From: DASUPK01 sp963815665
GTDB lineage: Bacteria > Actinomycetota > Thermoleophilia > Solirubrobacterales > 70-9
Length of the DNA: 64,000 nucleotides
NCBI GenBank assembly: GCA_963815665.1
Contig: CAWFHN010000006.1
Location: 400,632 to 464,631 of the forward strand
Direction of reading: 5' to 3'
Positions 26,453 through 35,073 of this stretch are shown here, one piece after another (position 1 is the first letter of the stretch; every line of letters starts with the position of its first letter). A model generated the notes under the pieces. It was not told where the DNA came from. It ran no database searches and was given only the letters and a program-made list of their open reading frames with translations. Made by a program: the position numbers and the translations under genes.

Positions 26453-27649
26453 ATGAAGCGAACCACCCTCCTCGCCATCCTGATCGGCCTGCTCGCCGGC
26501 CTCGTCATCGCCCCGAGCGCGTTCGCGATCAAGGCGGGCTTCAGCGTCGCCACCAAGCGGCTCGAGGCGGCCTACAAGATCGCCCTCTTCGAGCGCCGCT
26601 TCAGCACGGACGGCTGCTATCCGGCGCCACCGCAGCTCGCCAAGGCGATCCACAAGTCCGCCCACCGCAAGGTGGGCGTCGCCCCGAACACCAAGCACCT
26701 CGCCAACCTGAACCAGGTCTACGTCCTGAAGCAGGGCACGGCGTGCGAGCACCTTCGGATGGCGCTGCGCGCGAGCGGCGGGATCTTCGTCCTCGACTCC
26801 AAACGGGGAACCGTCCGGCTCCAGGGACACAAGGGCGCGGCCACCCCGGGCCTGGCCCGGCCGCTGACCAATCTGACCCTCGCGAACAGGGCCTTCAACG
26901 TCAGCACGCCCGACACAGCTCCCCGGCTGCAGACGATCTGCCCCAAGGGAAAGTTCCCGGTCGGCGGCGGCATGACCGTCACTCCGCCGACCGACTCGGA
27001 CGGAGCCGGCATCTATCCCCATTCCTACGAGCGCCTCGGTGCCCAACGGGGATGGCACATCAGCGTCGTCGACCTAGACCCGAGCCCTGGCAACGCGACC
27101 CCGCGGAACGTCACCGTTCAGGTCATGTGCGGGTTCGGCGTGATCCCGGCGACCCCGACGCCGCACACGACCGTCTACCTGCGGCCCGGGCAGACGAAGA
27201 CCGTCACCGCGCGCTGTCCGAAGCGCCAGTTCCTGATCTCGGGCGGATTCCAGCGCACGGACTTCCGCAGCGACGGCGGCGACTACGTCACCGAATCGCA
27301 CGCCTCGGGCCCCAAGGCATGGGTGGTGAGCGGCCACGCCTACGGCACCGGCTCGGGCGAGCTGACCGCGATCGCCTACTGCGCGCGGATGAAGCGGCCG
27401 ATCCTCACGGAGGTCGCCTCCTCTCCGGCTCCCGTGGCGGCGAGCGGATCCGCGACGACGACCACACCGGGGTGCCCGGCGGGCAAGCGGCTCACCGCCG
27501 GTGGCTTCAGCAGCGGCGGCTCGACGAACGCCCTCTTCGCCCAGGGCGCGTTCAACCCGAACGGCACCTTCTCGGCGAGCAGCTACGGCTTCTTCGGCGC
27601 GGCGCCGGAGCTCACCGCCTACGGCTACTGCCTTCCCGCCAGGTCCTAG
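26453..27649 (+). CDS. Secreted protein with three Cys-Gly-rich repeats, unknown function
   Basis: A 398-residue exported protein. Signal peptide of about 25 residues ending AFA before IKAGF. Three internal repeats share the pattern C-P-x-G-[KR]-x-x-x-x-G-G and a later Cys: CPKGKFPVGGG (about 164), CPKRQFLISGGF (about 257) and CPAGKRLTAGGFS (about 341). Each is followed by a strand-rich stretch ending in Y/M-C. Paired Cys suggest a disulphide per repeat. I do not recognise a named domain. It is divergent from the exported hydrolase and ends in a strong hairpin shared with mmpL. Confidence 0.75.
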   Translation: MKRTTLLAILIGLLAGLVIAPSAFAIKAGFSVATKRLEAAYKIALFERRFSTDGCYPAPPQLAKAIHKSAHRKVGVAPNTKHLANLNQVYVLKQGTACEHLRMALRASGGIFVLDSKRGTVRLQGHKGAATPGLARPLTNLTLANRAFNVSTPDTAPRLQTICPKGKFPVGGGMTVTPPTDSDGAGIYPHSYERLGAQRGWHISVVDLDPSPGNATPRNVTVQVMCGFGVIPATPTPHTTVYLRPGQTKTVTARCPKRQFLISGGFQRTDFRSDGGDYVTESHASGPKAWVVSGHAYGTGSGELTAIAYCARMKRPILTEVASSPAPVAASGSATTTTPGCPAGKRLTAGGFSSGGSTNALFAQGAFNPNGTFSASSYGFFGAAPELTAYGYCLPARS

Positions 27650-27700
27650 AGGGTTGATGGGGGTTAGGCGTGTGCGCGGATAACCCACCATCAGCCCTCT
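27648..27700. terminator. Long bidirectional hairpin overlapping two stop codons
   Basis: AGAGGGTTGATGG plus GGGTTA (27648-27666) pairs with TAACCCACCATCAGCCCTCT (27681-27700) with one bulge and one mismatch. The stem takes in the stop of the secreted repeat protein and reaches the stop of the convergent mmpL gene. Confidence 0.75.
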
Positions 27701-29828
27701 AGGCCTCGGTCAGTGCCTCGTCCCCGTGGCCGAAGCGGACGTCCGGGAGCACCCGGTCCGCCCAGCGCGGCAGGTACCAGGCCCACGGGCCGAGCAGCCT
27801 GAGCAGTACGGGCATCAGCAAGAGCCGAATCAGCATCGCGTCGAGTAGCACGGCGATACCCAGGATCAGCCCCATCTCCTTCGGCGGCAGCGGTCCCGAG
27901 AGGGCGAAGGTGAAGAAGACCGCCACCATCACCGCTCCGGCCGCGAATATCACGCGCCCCGAATGGGCCAAGCCGCCGACCATCGCCTCCTTCGCGTCAT
28001 GCGTGCGGTCCCAGTGCTCCTTCGACGAGGAGAGCAGGAAGACGGTGTAGTCCATCGAGATCGCGAAGATCATCGCGAAGAAGAACACGGGCCCCCAGGC
28101 GTCCAGGAACCCCTGAGGCTCGAAGCCGAGGAGGGAGTGAAGCGCCCCGTCCTGGAAGATCCACTTCGCCACGCCGAAGGCCGCCCCGGTGGCGAGCAGA
28201 TTGGTCACGACGCCGGCGGCGGCGATCACGGGGGCCTGGAGGGCGAAGAGCAGCAGAGCGAAGCCCAGTGCGAGGACGACGCCGATCACCAGCGGGGTCT
28301 TGGCGGAGAGCGCCGTTTGCAGGTCGTGGTTCTCGGCGACGGCCCCGCCGACGAGCGTCCCGGCCGGCAGGTCGGACCGCAGCCGGTCGATCGTCGCCCC
28401 GACCGCCGGGTTGGAGGGGTCCTGCTTCGGGATGGCCTGGATCAAAGCCAGGCTCCCGGAGCGCTCGGCGGGTGTGACCTGGGCGATCCCGGGATCGCGG
28501 CTGGCTGTCGCGGAAGTGGCGGCTGCGTCCGCGGCCGGAGCGACGAGCTGCAGCGGTCCGGTGGCACCGGGCCCGAGTGCACCCTGCACCTGCTGGTAGC
28601 CGACGCGGGACGAATCGCTCGAGGGCACGACCTTGATCGATGGCATGGCCGTCTTCAGCTGAGTCACCGGCACGATCAGCACCGCGAGCGTCGCCAGAGC
28701 GGGTATCCCGTAGCGGAGCGGGTGACGCCAGAGCCGCTCTCCCCAGGCTGCGAAGCGCGCCGACCGGTGCTCGCCGGAGTGCACCCAGGGCAGCGAGAGC
28801 TTGTCGATCCTGTGGCCGAGCCTGGCGAGCACCGCGGGCAGCAGGGTGAGGGTTGCCGCCAGCACGAAGATCACGGCCAGCATGATCCCGAGGCTCATCG
28901 AGCGGAAGGCCGGGCTGGGCACGAGCATCACGGCGCTCAGTGAGATCAGGACAGTCACACCGGAGAAGAGCACGGCCTTGCCGGCCGTGTCCATGGCCTG
29001 CGCGACCGCCTCCTCCGGTGGCAGCTTGGAGCCGAACAGGGCGCCGCGGAACCGATGGACCACGAACAACGCGTAGTCGATGCCCAGAGCAAGGGCGAAC
29101 ATCAGAGCGAAGTTCATCGCCCAGATCGAGACGGGCATGACCTTCGTGCTGATGTAGAGCGAGCCTGCGGCGGCGACCAGGCCGACCATGGTCAGCATCA
29201 GAGGCAGCCCGGCCGCGACCAGCGATCCGAAGGCGACAAGCATGATCGCCAGCGTCACGGGCCAGGAGATCACCTCGGAGCGCAGCATCGCGCTCTTGTT
29301 GGCGGCATTGAAGTCCGACCACATTCCGGCGGCGCCTGTCAGGTTCACCTGAACGCCATCGCGGCCGAGTGCGTTGAGGGGGGCCTTCAGGTCCTCGGCG
29401 GCGCGCACCATCGCGTTGGAGTCGCGGGCCGCACCGGCCTGCACGATCGCCGTGTGACCATCGGGGGAGATCGAGCTTCCGGCCCGTGGCGGGAGGACGG
29501 CGCGCACGGCGCGGTCGGCGCGCAGCTTGCGCTCGACCGCGCCGACCGTCGCCTGGAAGCTCGGATCCCCGGCGGTTGCGGTCGGCGAGTGCACCACGAC
29601 CATCAGGCCGTAGCTGCCCAGTCCGTTGAAGTTGCGGTCGATCAACTGGCGTGCCTGCACGGACTGCGAGCCGCTGGTCTCCCAGCCCGCGCCGGATAGG
29701 GCCGTCTCGACCCTGGGTGCCAGGAAGCCGAGGCCGAGCGCGACGATCGCCCAGCCGATCACCACGATCCGGAAGTGGGTGGCCGTGTAGCGGCCCAGGC
29801 GGCCGATGGGGCCGATGGGGCTGGTCAT
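27699..29828 (-). CDS. MMPL-family RND transporter
   Basis: A 709-residue membrane protein from ATG 29828 (ribosome site GGGGGAG), with about 11-12 helices in two halves. Each half has an extracytoplasmic loop domain (about 40-190 and 400-520) and an MMPL helix bundle with GIDYALFVVHRFR and SMDYTVFLLSSSKE, the conserved Asp-Tyr motif for proton coupling. Members export lipids or drugs. It is the last gene of an arsR-DUF2892-mmpL operon: it overlaps the DUF2892 gene by 4 bases (ATGA). The substrate is unknown. Confidence 0.87.
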   Translation of the reverse strand: MTSPIGPIGRLGRYTATHFRIVVIGWAIVALGLGFLAPRVETALSGAGWETSGSQSVQARQLIDRNFNGLGSYGLMVVVHSPTATAGDPSFQATVGAVERKLRADRAVRAVLPPRAGSSISPDGHTAIVQAGAARDSNAMVRAAEDLKAPLNALGRDGVQVNLTGAAGMWSDFNAANKSAMLRSEVISWPVTLAIMLVAFGSLVAAGLPLMLTMVGLVAAAGSLYISTKVMPVSIWAMNFALMFALALGIDYALFVVHRFRGALFGSKLPPEEAVAQAMDTAGKAVLFSGVTVLISLSAVMLVPSPAFRSMSLGIMLAVIFVLAATLTLLPAVLARLGHRIDKLSLPWVHSGEHRSARFAAWGERLWRHPLRYGIPALATLAVLIVPVTQLKTAMPSIKVVPSSDSSRVGYQQVQGALGPGATGPLQLVAPAADAAATSATASRDPGIAQVTPAERSGSLALIQAIPKQDPSNPAVGATIDRLRSDLPAGTLVGGAVAENHDLQTALSAKTPLVIGVVLALGFALLLFALQAPVIAAAGVVTNLLATGAAFGVAKWIFQDGALHSLLGFEPQGFLDAWGPVFFFAMIFAISMDYTVFLLSSSKEHWDRTHDAKEAMVGGLAHSGRVIFAAGAVMVAVFFTFALSGPLPPKEMGLILGIAVLLDAMLIRLLLMPVLLRLLGPWAWYLPRWADRVLPDVRFGHGDEALTEA

Positions 29829-30052
29829 GACTCCCCCGGATACATGACTGAGTTGAGGCGGCAGGCTCGCTTCAGGACCAGCGAGGCCGGGCACGCACCC
29901 ACGAGGACGTAGAGCCACATGTTGATCCCGGCGAACGCGGTCAACACCAGGAACCACGGCGAGACCAGCGCAACCAGCGCCACGCTCAACAGGATCACTG
30001 AGCCGGCGAGGGCGAAGAGAACGCGTTCAAGCGGCCATCGCGGTCCCATCAA
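29825..30052 (-). CDS. DUF2892-type small inner-membrane protein
   Basis: A 75-residue protein with two hydrophobic helices (FALAGSVILLSVALVALV and LVLTAFAGINMWLYVLVG), then CPASLVLKRAC. Arg near the N-terminus (RWPLERVLFALAG) and the C-terminal Cys pattern match the DUF2892 (YgaP membrane part) family. In sulfur or persulfide-linked operons such proteins often sit beside ArsR regulators and rhodaneses. It overlaps arsR and mmpL by four bases each, so translation of the three genes is coupled. Confidence 0.75.
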   Translation of the reverse strand: MMGPRWPLERVLFALAGSVILLSVALVALVSPWFLVLTAFAGINMWLYVLVGACPASLVLKRACRLNSVMYPGES

Positions 30053-30399
30053 CTACCTCCCTCGAGCAGGGTGTCAAGCTCATCGAGCTGTCGGCGGATC
30101 CCTCCGCACACCTCGTCGCAGAGCGAGAAGACGTCCGGATCGCTGATCGAGTAGCGGGAGAAGTTTCCATCCTTACGGCGGCTGACGATTCCGGCCCGCA
30201 TCAGGACCCCGAGATGCTGGGAGACGTTCTGCTGCGAGGCGCCGGTCGCCTCCTGGAGTTCCTTGACGCTCATCTCGTCGTCGCGCATCGCCTCAAGCAG
30301 CCTGATTCGCATCGGCTCCCCGAGTACCCGGAAGCGCTCGGCGACCCGCTCGACCAGCGCGGCGGGTAGTGGACGGGGAATTTCGGTCTTTGTGGCCAT
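30049..30399 (-). CDS. ArsR-family transcriptional regulator
   Basis: A 116-residue winged-helix repressor from ATG 30399. FRVLGEPMRIRLLEAM, SVKELQEATGASQQNVSQHLGVLMRAGIV and KDGNFSRYSISDP give the HTH and wing. The only Cys pair, SLCDEVC, lies in the last helix, so thiol or metal sensing at helix 5 is possible, but no N-terminal Cys partner exists as in BigR/SqrR. It heads the arsR-DUF2892-mmpL operon and is divergent from osmC. A dyad at 30414-30431 lies between them. Confidence 0.87.
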   Translation of the reverse strand: MATKTEIPRPLPAALVERVAERFRVLGEPMRIRLLEAMRDDEMSVKELQEATGASQQNVSQHLGVLMRAGIVSRRKDGNFSRYSISDPDVFSLCDEVCGGIRRQLDELDTLLEGGS

Positions 30400-30413
30400 G
30401 GCGAGAAGAGTAG

Positions 30414-30431
30414 CACAAGTAAACCATTGTG
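30414..30431. promoter_or_regulatory. Candidate ArsR operator
   Basis: CACAA (30414-30418) and TTGTG (30427-30431) flank an 8-base AT-rich centre GTAAACCA, in the 49-bp region between arsR and osmC starts. Size and position fit an ArsR-type dyad controlling both directions. Confidence 0.5.
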
Positions 30432-30448
30432 TGGTAGTGTAGTTGTCG

Positions 30449-30868
30449 ATGACGATGACAGCCACAACCCAACGGGCCGGCAAGCTCAAGCACCAGGTCG
30501 ACGTCAATCGACGTCACACGATCGTCACCGACGAGCCCTTCAGGCTGGGTGGCACTGACGACGGCCCCGCTCCACACGAGCTCCTCCCCGCCGCCCTCGC
30601 CTCATGCATCGCCACGATGGTCTCCATGTACGCGGAGCGGCACGGCTGGGACATCGGCGACGCGTTCGTCGATGTCGAGTACGAGCCGGAGCCCACTCCG
30701 CGCCGCTTCGAGATTGCCGTGCATCTGCCTGACGGCCTCTCGGATGAGCAGATCAAGCGGCTCGAGCGCGTCGCGGAGACCTGCCCCCTGCGGCGTGCTC
30801 TCGAAGCCGGGTTCGAGTTTGAGGAGCGCGTCGTCTCCTCACCGCCGGCGAATGCTGTTTTGACCTAG
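30449..30868 (+). CDS. OsmC-family peroxide/hydroperoxide reductase-like protein
   Basis: A 139-residue protein from ATG 30449 (TTG 30443 and ATG 30455 are near alternatives). GPAPHELLPAALASCIATMV holds the first redox Cys and AETCPLRRAL the second, the conserved pair of OsmC/Ohr proteins that reduce organic hydroperoxides through a disulphide. It is divergent from arsR and probably responds to the same signal. The 3' end overlaps the convergent cell-wall hydrolase by 4 bases. Confidence 0.85.
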   Translation: MTMTATTQRAGKLKHQVDVNRRHTIVTDEPFRLGGTDDGPAPHELLPAALASCIATMVSMYAERHGWDIGDAFVDVEYEPEPTPRRFEIAVHLPDGLSDEQIKRLERVAETCPLRRALEAGFEFEERVVSSPPANAVLT

Positions 30869-32064
30869 TAGCCGGCTGGGTGGCGCGCCACGAAGTCGGC
30901 CGCGTTCTCGTTCAGCTCGGTACTCCAGCGCGGGCCGTCGGAGCCATTGCCGGCGGTGTCCCAGCGCAGGCCGGCGATCATTGCCCAGGCGTGGCCGCTG
31001 TTCGCGAAGACGGTGATCCAGCTGCCGGCGCCGGACTCACCCCAGACCTCGAGGCCGGTCGAGTCGAGCGGGCTGGAGAGGAAGCCTCCGCCGTGCAGAG
31101 CGAAGCTGACGGCCCCGGAGCAGTCGTAGCCGCTCGCGGTGAACGAGCCGTGGCCACCGCCCCAGATGTAGGGAAGGTTGTCGATCTGGTTGGCGGCCTC
31201 GATCGCGGCGCGCACGGCGAGCGGCGCATTCGACGGCGGGATCGCGTCCCCGTTCGAGTCGATGGTCGCCCGGCCCGCCGGCGCCGGGATGTGGGAGATG
31301 TCGAGCTGGATCTGGTGCTGCTTGGCGAGCAGCGCGTTGAGGACCCCCTCGCGGGCGTTCCGGGCCGAGACCAGCTGCGACTGCTGCGCCTGGATCTGAG
31401 CGTGCTGAGAGGCGATCTGCCGTTCCTTGGCGGCGACCTGGTCGCGCGCCGACTGGATCCGATCGTGGGTGGCCTGCAGCTGGTTCACCAGGGCGGTGAT
31501 CTGATCGCGTAGGCCGCGGACTCGCGAGACGACCTCGTTGTCGTAGTTCTGGATGTGCTGGATGTACTCGGTGCGGGTCAGCAGGTCCGACCAGTTCGCG
31601 GAGCGCATGACGACCGCGGTCACGTCCGGGTCATTCGACTTGTAGATGTCGACCAGCAGCTGCTCGAGCGCGGCGGTCGCCGCCTTGAGCTTTGCCCGGA
31701 TTCGAGCCAGCTCTGCCTTCTCGGCGTTCAGCTGTGCAGTCGCCTGGTCGAGCTCGGCCTGCTTCTGGTCGAGCTGAGCCTGCGCCGCCGCCTGTGCCTG
31801 GCGGAGGTGCGACTCCTGCCCGATCAGCTGATCGACCCGCTGGTTCATGCTGTCGATCTGCGACTGGAGCGACCCGGAGGACGACTGGATCCGGCTGAGC
31901 TCGTTCTGCTTCTGGGCGATCTTGGAGGCGGGGTCGCCGATCGCGCTCTGGCCGAGCAGCGCCGCGATCACGAGCGTGACGAGCACCATCAGCGCGAGCA
32001 CGGCAGCGCGCCCGCGGCGGGTGGATCGCCCTCTTTCGCTGTCTCTACTGGTGGGAGTCGGCAT
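30865..32064 (-). CDS. Exported coiled-coil cell-wall hydrolase, CwlO/RipA-like with NlpC/P60-like end
   Basis: A 399-residue protein. The N-terminus is basic with one signal/anchor helix (AAVLALMVLVTLVIAALLG). Residues about 45-240 form a long Gln/Ala-rich coiled coil in two parts, as in CwlO and RipA partners of FtsEX. The C-terminal domain has LPYIWGGGHG, GYDCSGAVSFAL (Cys near 315) and NSGHAWAMIAGLRWD (catalytic His), the Cys-His arrangement of NlpC/P60 endopeptidases that cut peptidoglycan stem peptides. Activity is normally held off by the coiled coil. It is convergent with osmC. Confidence 0.83.
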   Translation of the reverse strand: MPTPTSRDSERGRSTRRGRAAVLALMVLVTLVIAALLGQSAIGDPASKIAQKQNELSRIQSSSGSLQSQIDSMNQRVDQLIGQESHLRQAQAAAQAQLDQKQAELDQATAQLNAEKAELARIRAKLKAATAALEQLLVDIYKSNDPDVTAVVMRSANWSDLLTRTEYIQHIQNYDNEVVSRVRGLRDQITALVNQLQATHDRIQSARDQVAAKERQIASQHAQIQAQQSQLVSARNAREGVLNALLAKQHQIQLDISHIPAPAGRATIDSNGDAIPPSNAPLAVRAAIEAANQIDNLPYIWGGGHGSFTASGYDCSGAVSFALHGGGFLSSPLDSTGLEVWGESGAGSWITVFANSGHAWAMIAGLRWDTAGNGSDGPRWSTELNENAADFVARHPAGY

Positions 32065-32203
32065 GGCGGAGCGCGGCGACGGAGCGCCACCGCGACGGTT
32101 CGGCCAGGCTAGTGCTTCGCCGCCGAATTGTCAGCAGTTGCTAACAGGCGTGCAAGATCGCTTGCGGATCGCGTACCCAGAAGCGAGGAGGCCCGGCGAA
32201 CGC

Positions 32204-33253
32204 TCAGGCGAGGGCGGCGGCCGGCTTCTCGCTCATGAACGCATCCAGGACCCGGGGATCGAAGTGGGAGCGGCGGCCCTCGGCCATGACCGCGGTCGCC
32301 TCGGCCATTGGCATCGCCTTGCGGTACGGGCGGTCTCTGGTGAGGGCATCGAAGACGTCTGCGACGGCGGCGATCCGGCCCTCCTCCGGGATCTCCTCCC
32401 CGCTCAACCCGCGCGGATATCCGCTTCCGTCGAACTTCTCATGGTGGGTCCAGGCGATGGACTCGGCCAGCTGCAGGAGGGGCGACTCGGAGCCCTGCAG
32501 GATCTTTCGCCCGATCTCGGCGTGCGTCTGCATCTGCACGCGCTCTTGCGCGGTCAGCGGCGCTGCCTTGAGGAGGATGCGATCCGGGACCGCGATCTTG
32601 CCGATGTCGTGCATCTGCGCGGCGAGAGCGATCGAGTCGCAGACCTCATCGGGAAGCTCCAGGAGCCGGCAGATCTGCTCGCAATACGCGCCCATCCGGG
32701 AGAGGTGATGCCCGGTGACCTGGTCGCGCATCTCGACCGCGAAGCTGAGCTTGTGGACGGTCTCGAGGCGGGATTTCTCCAGGGATGCCTCCGAGTGCCG
32801 CAGGAGCTGGCGCACCCGCTCTGTCTCGAGGCTCTTGGTGATCATTTCCTGCTCGAGCTGGCGTTCGTGCACCTGCGCCTGGAGCTCGACCCGCCTGCGA
32901 CGGAGCGCGTTGCTGACCGTGATCAGCAGGTCGCCGCTGCGATACGGCTTGATCAGGTAGCCGTAGACGCCCATCTCGAATGCTCGATCGACCAGCCCCT
33001 GGTCGTGAGCGACCGTGACCATCACGACGGCGATTGCGTCATCCCGGGACAGGACCGTCTCGACCAGATCCAGGCCGCTCTCGCCCGGCATGTAGTGATC
33101 GCAGACCAGCAGGTCGATCATGCCGCCGATCAGCTTTCCGCGAGCCTCGTGCGCGTCGACGGCGACGTCCACCTCATAGTGCGGACCCAGGATCCGCGCG
33201 GCGTGGGCGCGCGCCACCGCGTCGTCCTCGACGATGAGAATGCTCCGCTTCAT
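32204..33253 (-). CDS. Response regulator with HD-GYP phosphodiesterase domain
   Basis: A 349-residue protein from ATG 33253, chosen because GGGCTGGGAG precedes it and the receiver begins KRSILIVEDD. The phospho-acceptor is D52 (LLVCDHYMPG). A short coiled linker leads to an HD-GYP domain (about 170-345) with AAQMHDIGKIAVPD and DGSGYPRGLSGEEIP, both complete. Such proteins break down cyclic di-GMP when phosphorylated. No partner kinase is adjacent. It is divergent from an alpha/beta hydrolase, with an AT-richer promoter region around 33300-33400. Confidence 0.88.
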   Translation of the reverse strand: MKRSILIVEDDAVARAHAARILGPHYEVDVAVDAHEARGKLIGGMIDLLVCDHYMPGESGLDLVETVLSRDDAIAVVMVTVAHDQGLVDRAFEMGVYGYLIKPYRSGDLLITVSNALRRRRVELQAQVHERQLEQEMITKSLETERVRQLLRHSEASLEKSRLETVHKLSFAVEMRDQVTGHHLSRMGAYCEQICRLLELPDEVCDSIALAAQMHDIGKIAVPDRILLKAAPLTAQERVQMQTHAEIGRKILQGSESPLLQLAESIAWTHHEKFDGSGYPRGLSGEEIPEEGRIAAVADVFDALTRDRPYRKAMPMAEATAVMAEGRRSHFDPRVLDAFMSEKPAAALA

Positions 33254-33432
33254 CTCCCAGCCCTCGTCCTGCCTGGCATCTTCTTCCTCCTGCGGGTCGA
33301 ACAAACCCCCCCGCAAGTAACGCGTGGTCACAGTAGAGAGATCTCGGTCGATAATCAATATTTGGTAGATGGGACGTCTGTCTACGCCAGCGGGGCCGGA
33401 TGTCCTGCCCGCCGGGGTTCTACGATCGGCTG

Positions 33433-34335
33433 ATGCCGGAGGAATTCAGCGACGTCGGGCGGGGCGTGACCCTCTGTTACGAGGCCTTCGGGGACCCCGA
33501 CGACACTCCGATTCTGCTCATCATGGGCCTGGCGACCCAGATGATCGCCTGGCACGAGGACTTCTGCGCGCAGCTCGCCGAGCGCGGCTTCTACGTCGTC
33601 CGCTTCGACAACCGCGACATCGGCCGCTCCACCCATTTCGACTTCCGCCCCCCGACGGCCCCTCAGATGATCCGCCGGCGGGTCGGCCCGGAGCAGTACA
33701 CGCTCTCCGACATGGCCGAGGACGCCGCCTGTCTGCTCCGCGAGCTGGACATCTCCCCCGCCCATGTAGTGGGCGCCTCGATGGGCGGCATGATCGGCCA
33801 GATGCTCGCCGCCGAGCACCCCGAGGCGGTGCGCTCGCTGACCTCGATCATGTCGACGACCGGCAGTCGCCTGCACGGCCAGCCCGCCCTCTCGGTCTAC
33901 CGGTACCTGCTCCGCCCCCCTCCGCGCGACCGCGACGGGTACATCGAGCGGTCGGCGGAGGTATTCGGCCTGGTCGGCTCCACCGGCTTCCCGCGCGACG
34001 AGCAGTACATCCGCGAGCGCGCCGGCAAGAGCTATGACCGGGGCTTCGACGTCAGAGCGGGTGGTCGCCAGCTCGGCGCGATCGTCGCCTCGGGCGACCG
34101 CACCAGGAAGCTCGGCGCGATCAGGGCTCCGACCCTGGTCATCCACGGGACCGTCGACAAGATGGTCAGGCCGTCGGGCGGGAGGGCGACCGCGAGAGCG
34201 ATCCCCGGAGCGCGGCTGATGATGATCGAGGGGATGGGACACGACCTGCCCCGCGGCGTCTGGCCGCAGATCATCGACGCGGTCGCGGAGCACGCCAGAG
34301 CGGCCGACGGTGCCAGGGCGGGAGCGGCTGCCTAG
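33433..34335 (+). CDS. Alpha/beta hydrolase
   Basis: About 300 residues from ATG 33433 (an in-frame ATG at 33400 would add 11). GASMGGMIGQ carries the nucleophile S116, HGTVDKMV the Asp and GMGHDLP the His. LIMGLATQMIAWHEDFCAQLA and FDNRDIGRS are typical of an actinobacterial hydrolase subgroup near epoxide-hydrolase/haloperoxidase-like enzymes. The natural substrate is not known. Its last 4 bases overlap the convergent thioesterase gene. Confidence 0.8.
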   Translation: MPEEFSDVGRGVTLCYEAFGDPDDTPILLIMGLATQMIAWHEDFCAQLAERGFYVVRFDNRDIGRSTHFDFRPPTAPQMIRRRVGPEQYTLSDMAEDAACLLRELDISPAHVVGASMGGMIGQMLAAEHPEAVRSLTSIMSTTGSRLHGQPALSVYRYLLRPPPRDRDGYIERSAEVFGLVGSTGFPRDEQYIRERAGKSYDRGFDVRAGGRQLGAIVASGDRTRKLGAIRAPTLVIHGTVDKMVRPSGGRATARAIPGARLMMIEGMGHDLPRGVWPQIIDAVAEHARAADGARAGAAA

Positions 34336-35066
34336 GAGCGCACCAGCGACGCGTGTAGCGCGCCGCCCGGGTCCGCGATCCACATCGACGATCCCGCTCT
34401 CAACACCACCGCCTCACCCGCGATCGCCGGATCGCGGTACTCGACCTCGGCGTCGATCGACTCCGGCTCGGGTCCCGAGGCCAGCTCCTCCTCCAGCGGC
34501 ACCCAGTAGTGCGTGTTGTTGATGTGTCCGGCCGGGTCCATCTCGACGGCGCGGAAGTGCCATGGCGCGCGCTGCGCGTCCGCCGGCGGGTCGTCATGGC
34601 GGAGGCGGACGTTCGCGTCACGCCCACGGGCGCTCTCCTCGTAGATCGCGATGAAGTCGGGCGGAAAGCGCATTGGCCTGCCGCGCTCGGGATCGAGACA
34701 GACCCCGAGCGAGACCGCCTCCACCGCCGCGCTCCCGCCGGTGATCGAGGTGCGCCGCTCGGCGGAGAACCGCCCGATGCCGCTGCAGAAGGTCCGCAGG
34801 ATGAGGTCCTCGCCGAAGCGAGGAAACCTCTCCACCCGGATCCGGGTGCGCCGCACGATCCACGCACCCCGGCCCTCGAAGCCGGAATCGATCAGGTCCG
34901 CATAGGCGACGTCCTGCAGCCAGCGGGCCATGGCGTCGAGCCGGCAGCGTCCCGCCGCGCTCGCGTCGGCGATGCCCGGCCGCATCGCCTGCTCATAGGC
35001 CCGGCCCATTTCGGGGTCGGGCACGATCTCGGTCAGCCCCATCAAACGGGTTGCGCTGACGCGCAC
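34332..35066 (-). CDS. Acyl-ACP thioesterase-like (double hotdog) protein
   Basis: A 244-residue protein from GTG 35066 with two hotdog halves. The second half has EMDPAGHINNTHYW, whose N-x-x-H-x-N-like pattern marks FatA-type acyl-ACP thioesterases. The first half has AAGRCRLDAMARWLQDVAYAD. It would release fatty acids from acyl-carrier protein. It starts 7 bases after the WS/DGAT gene in the same direction, so an acyl-chain supplier and an acyltransferase making wax esters or triacylglycerol are cotranscribed. Confidence 0.78.
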   Translation of the reverse strand: MRVSATRLMGLTEIVPDPEMGRAYEQAMRPGIADASAAGRCRLDAMARWLQDVAYADLIDSGFEGRGAWIVRRTRIRVERFPRFGEDLILRTFCSGIGRFSAERRTSITGGSAAVEAVSLGVCLDPERGRPMRFPPDFIAIYEESARGRDANVRLRHDDPPADAQRAPWHFRAVEMDPAGHINNTHYWVPLEEELASGPEPESIDAEVEYRDPAIAGEAVVLRAGSSMWIADPGGALHASLVRS

Positions 35067-35073
35067 CCTCGCA

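Noticed and set aside
32065..32203. Possible ydaO riboswitch before the NlpC-like gene
   Set aside because: Such wall hydrolases often carry one, so I looked; none of the conserved ydaO core segments is present in this 139-bp region.
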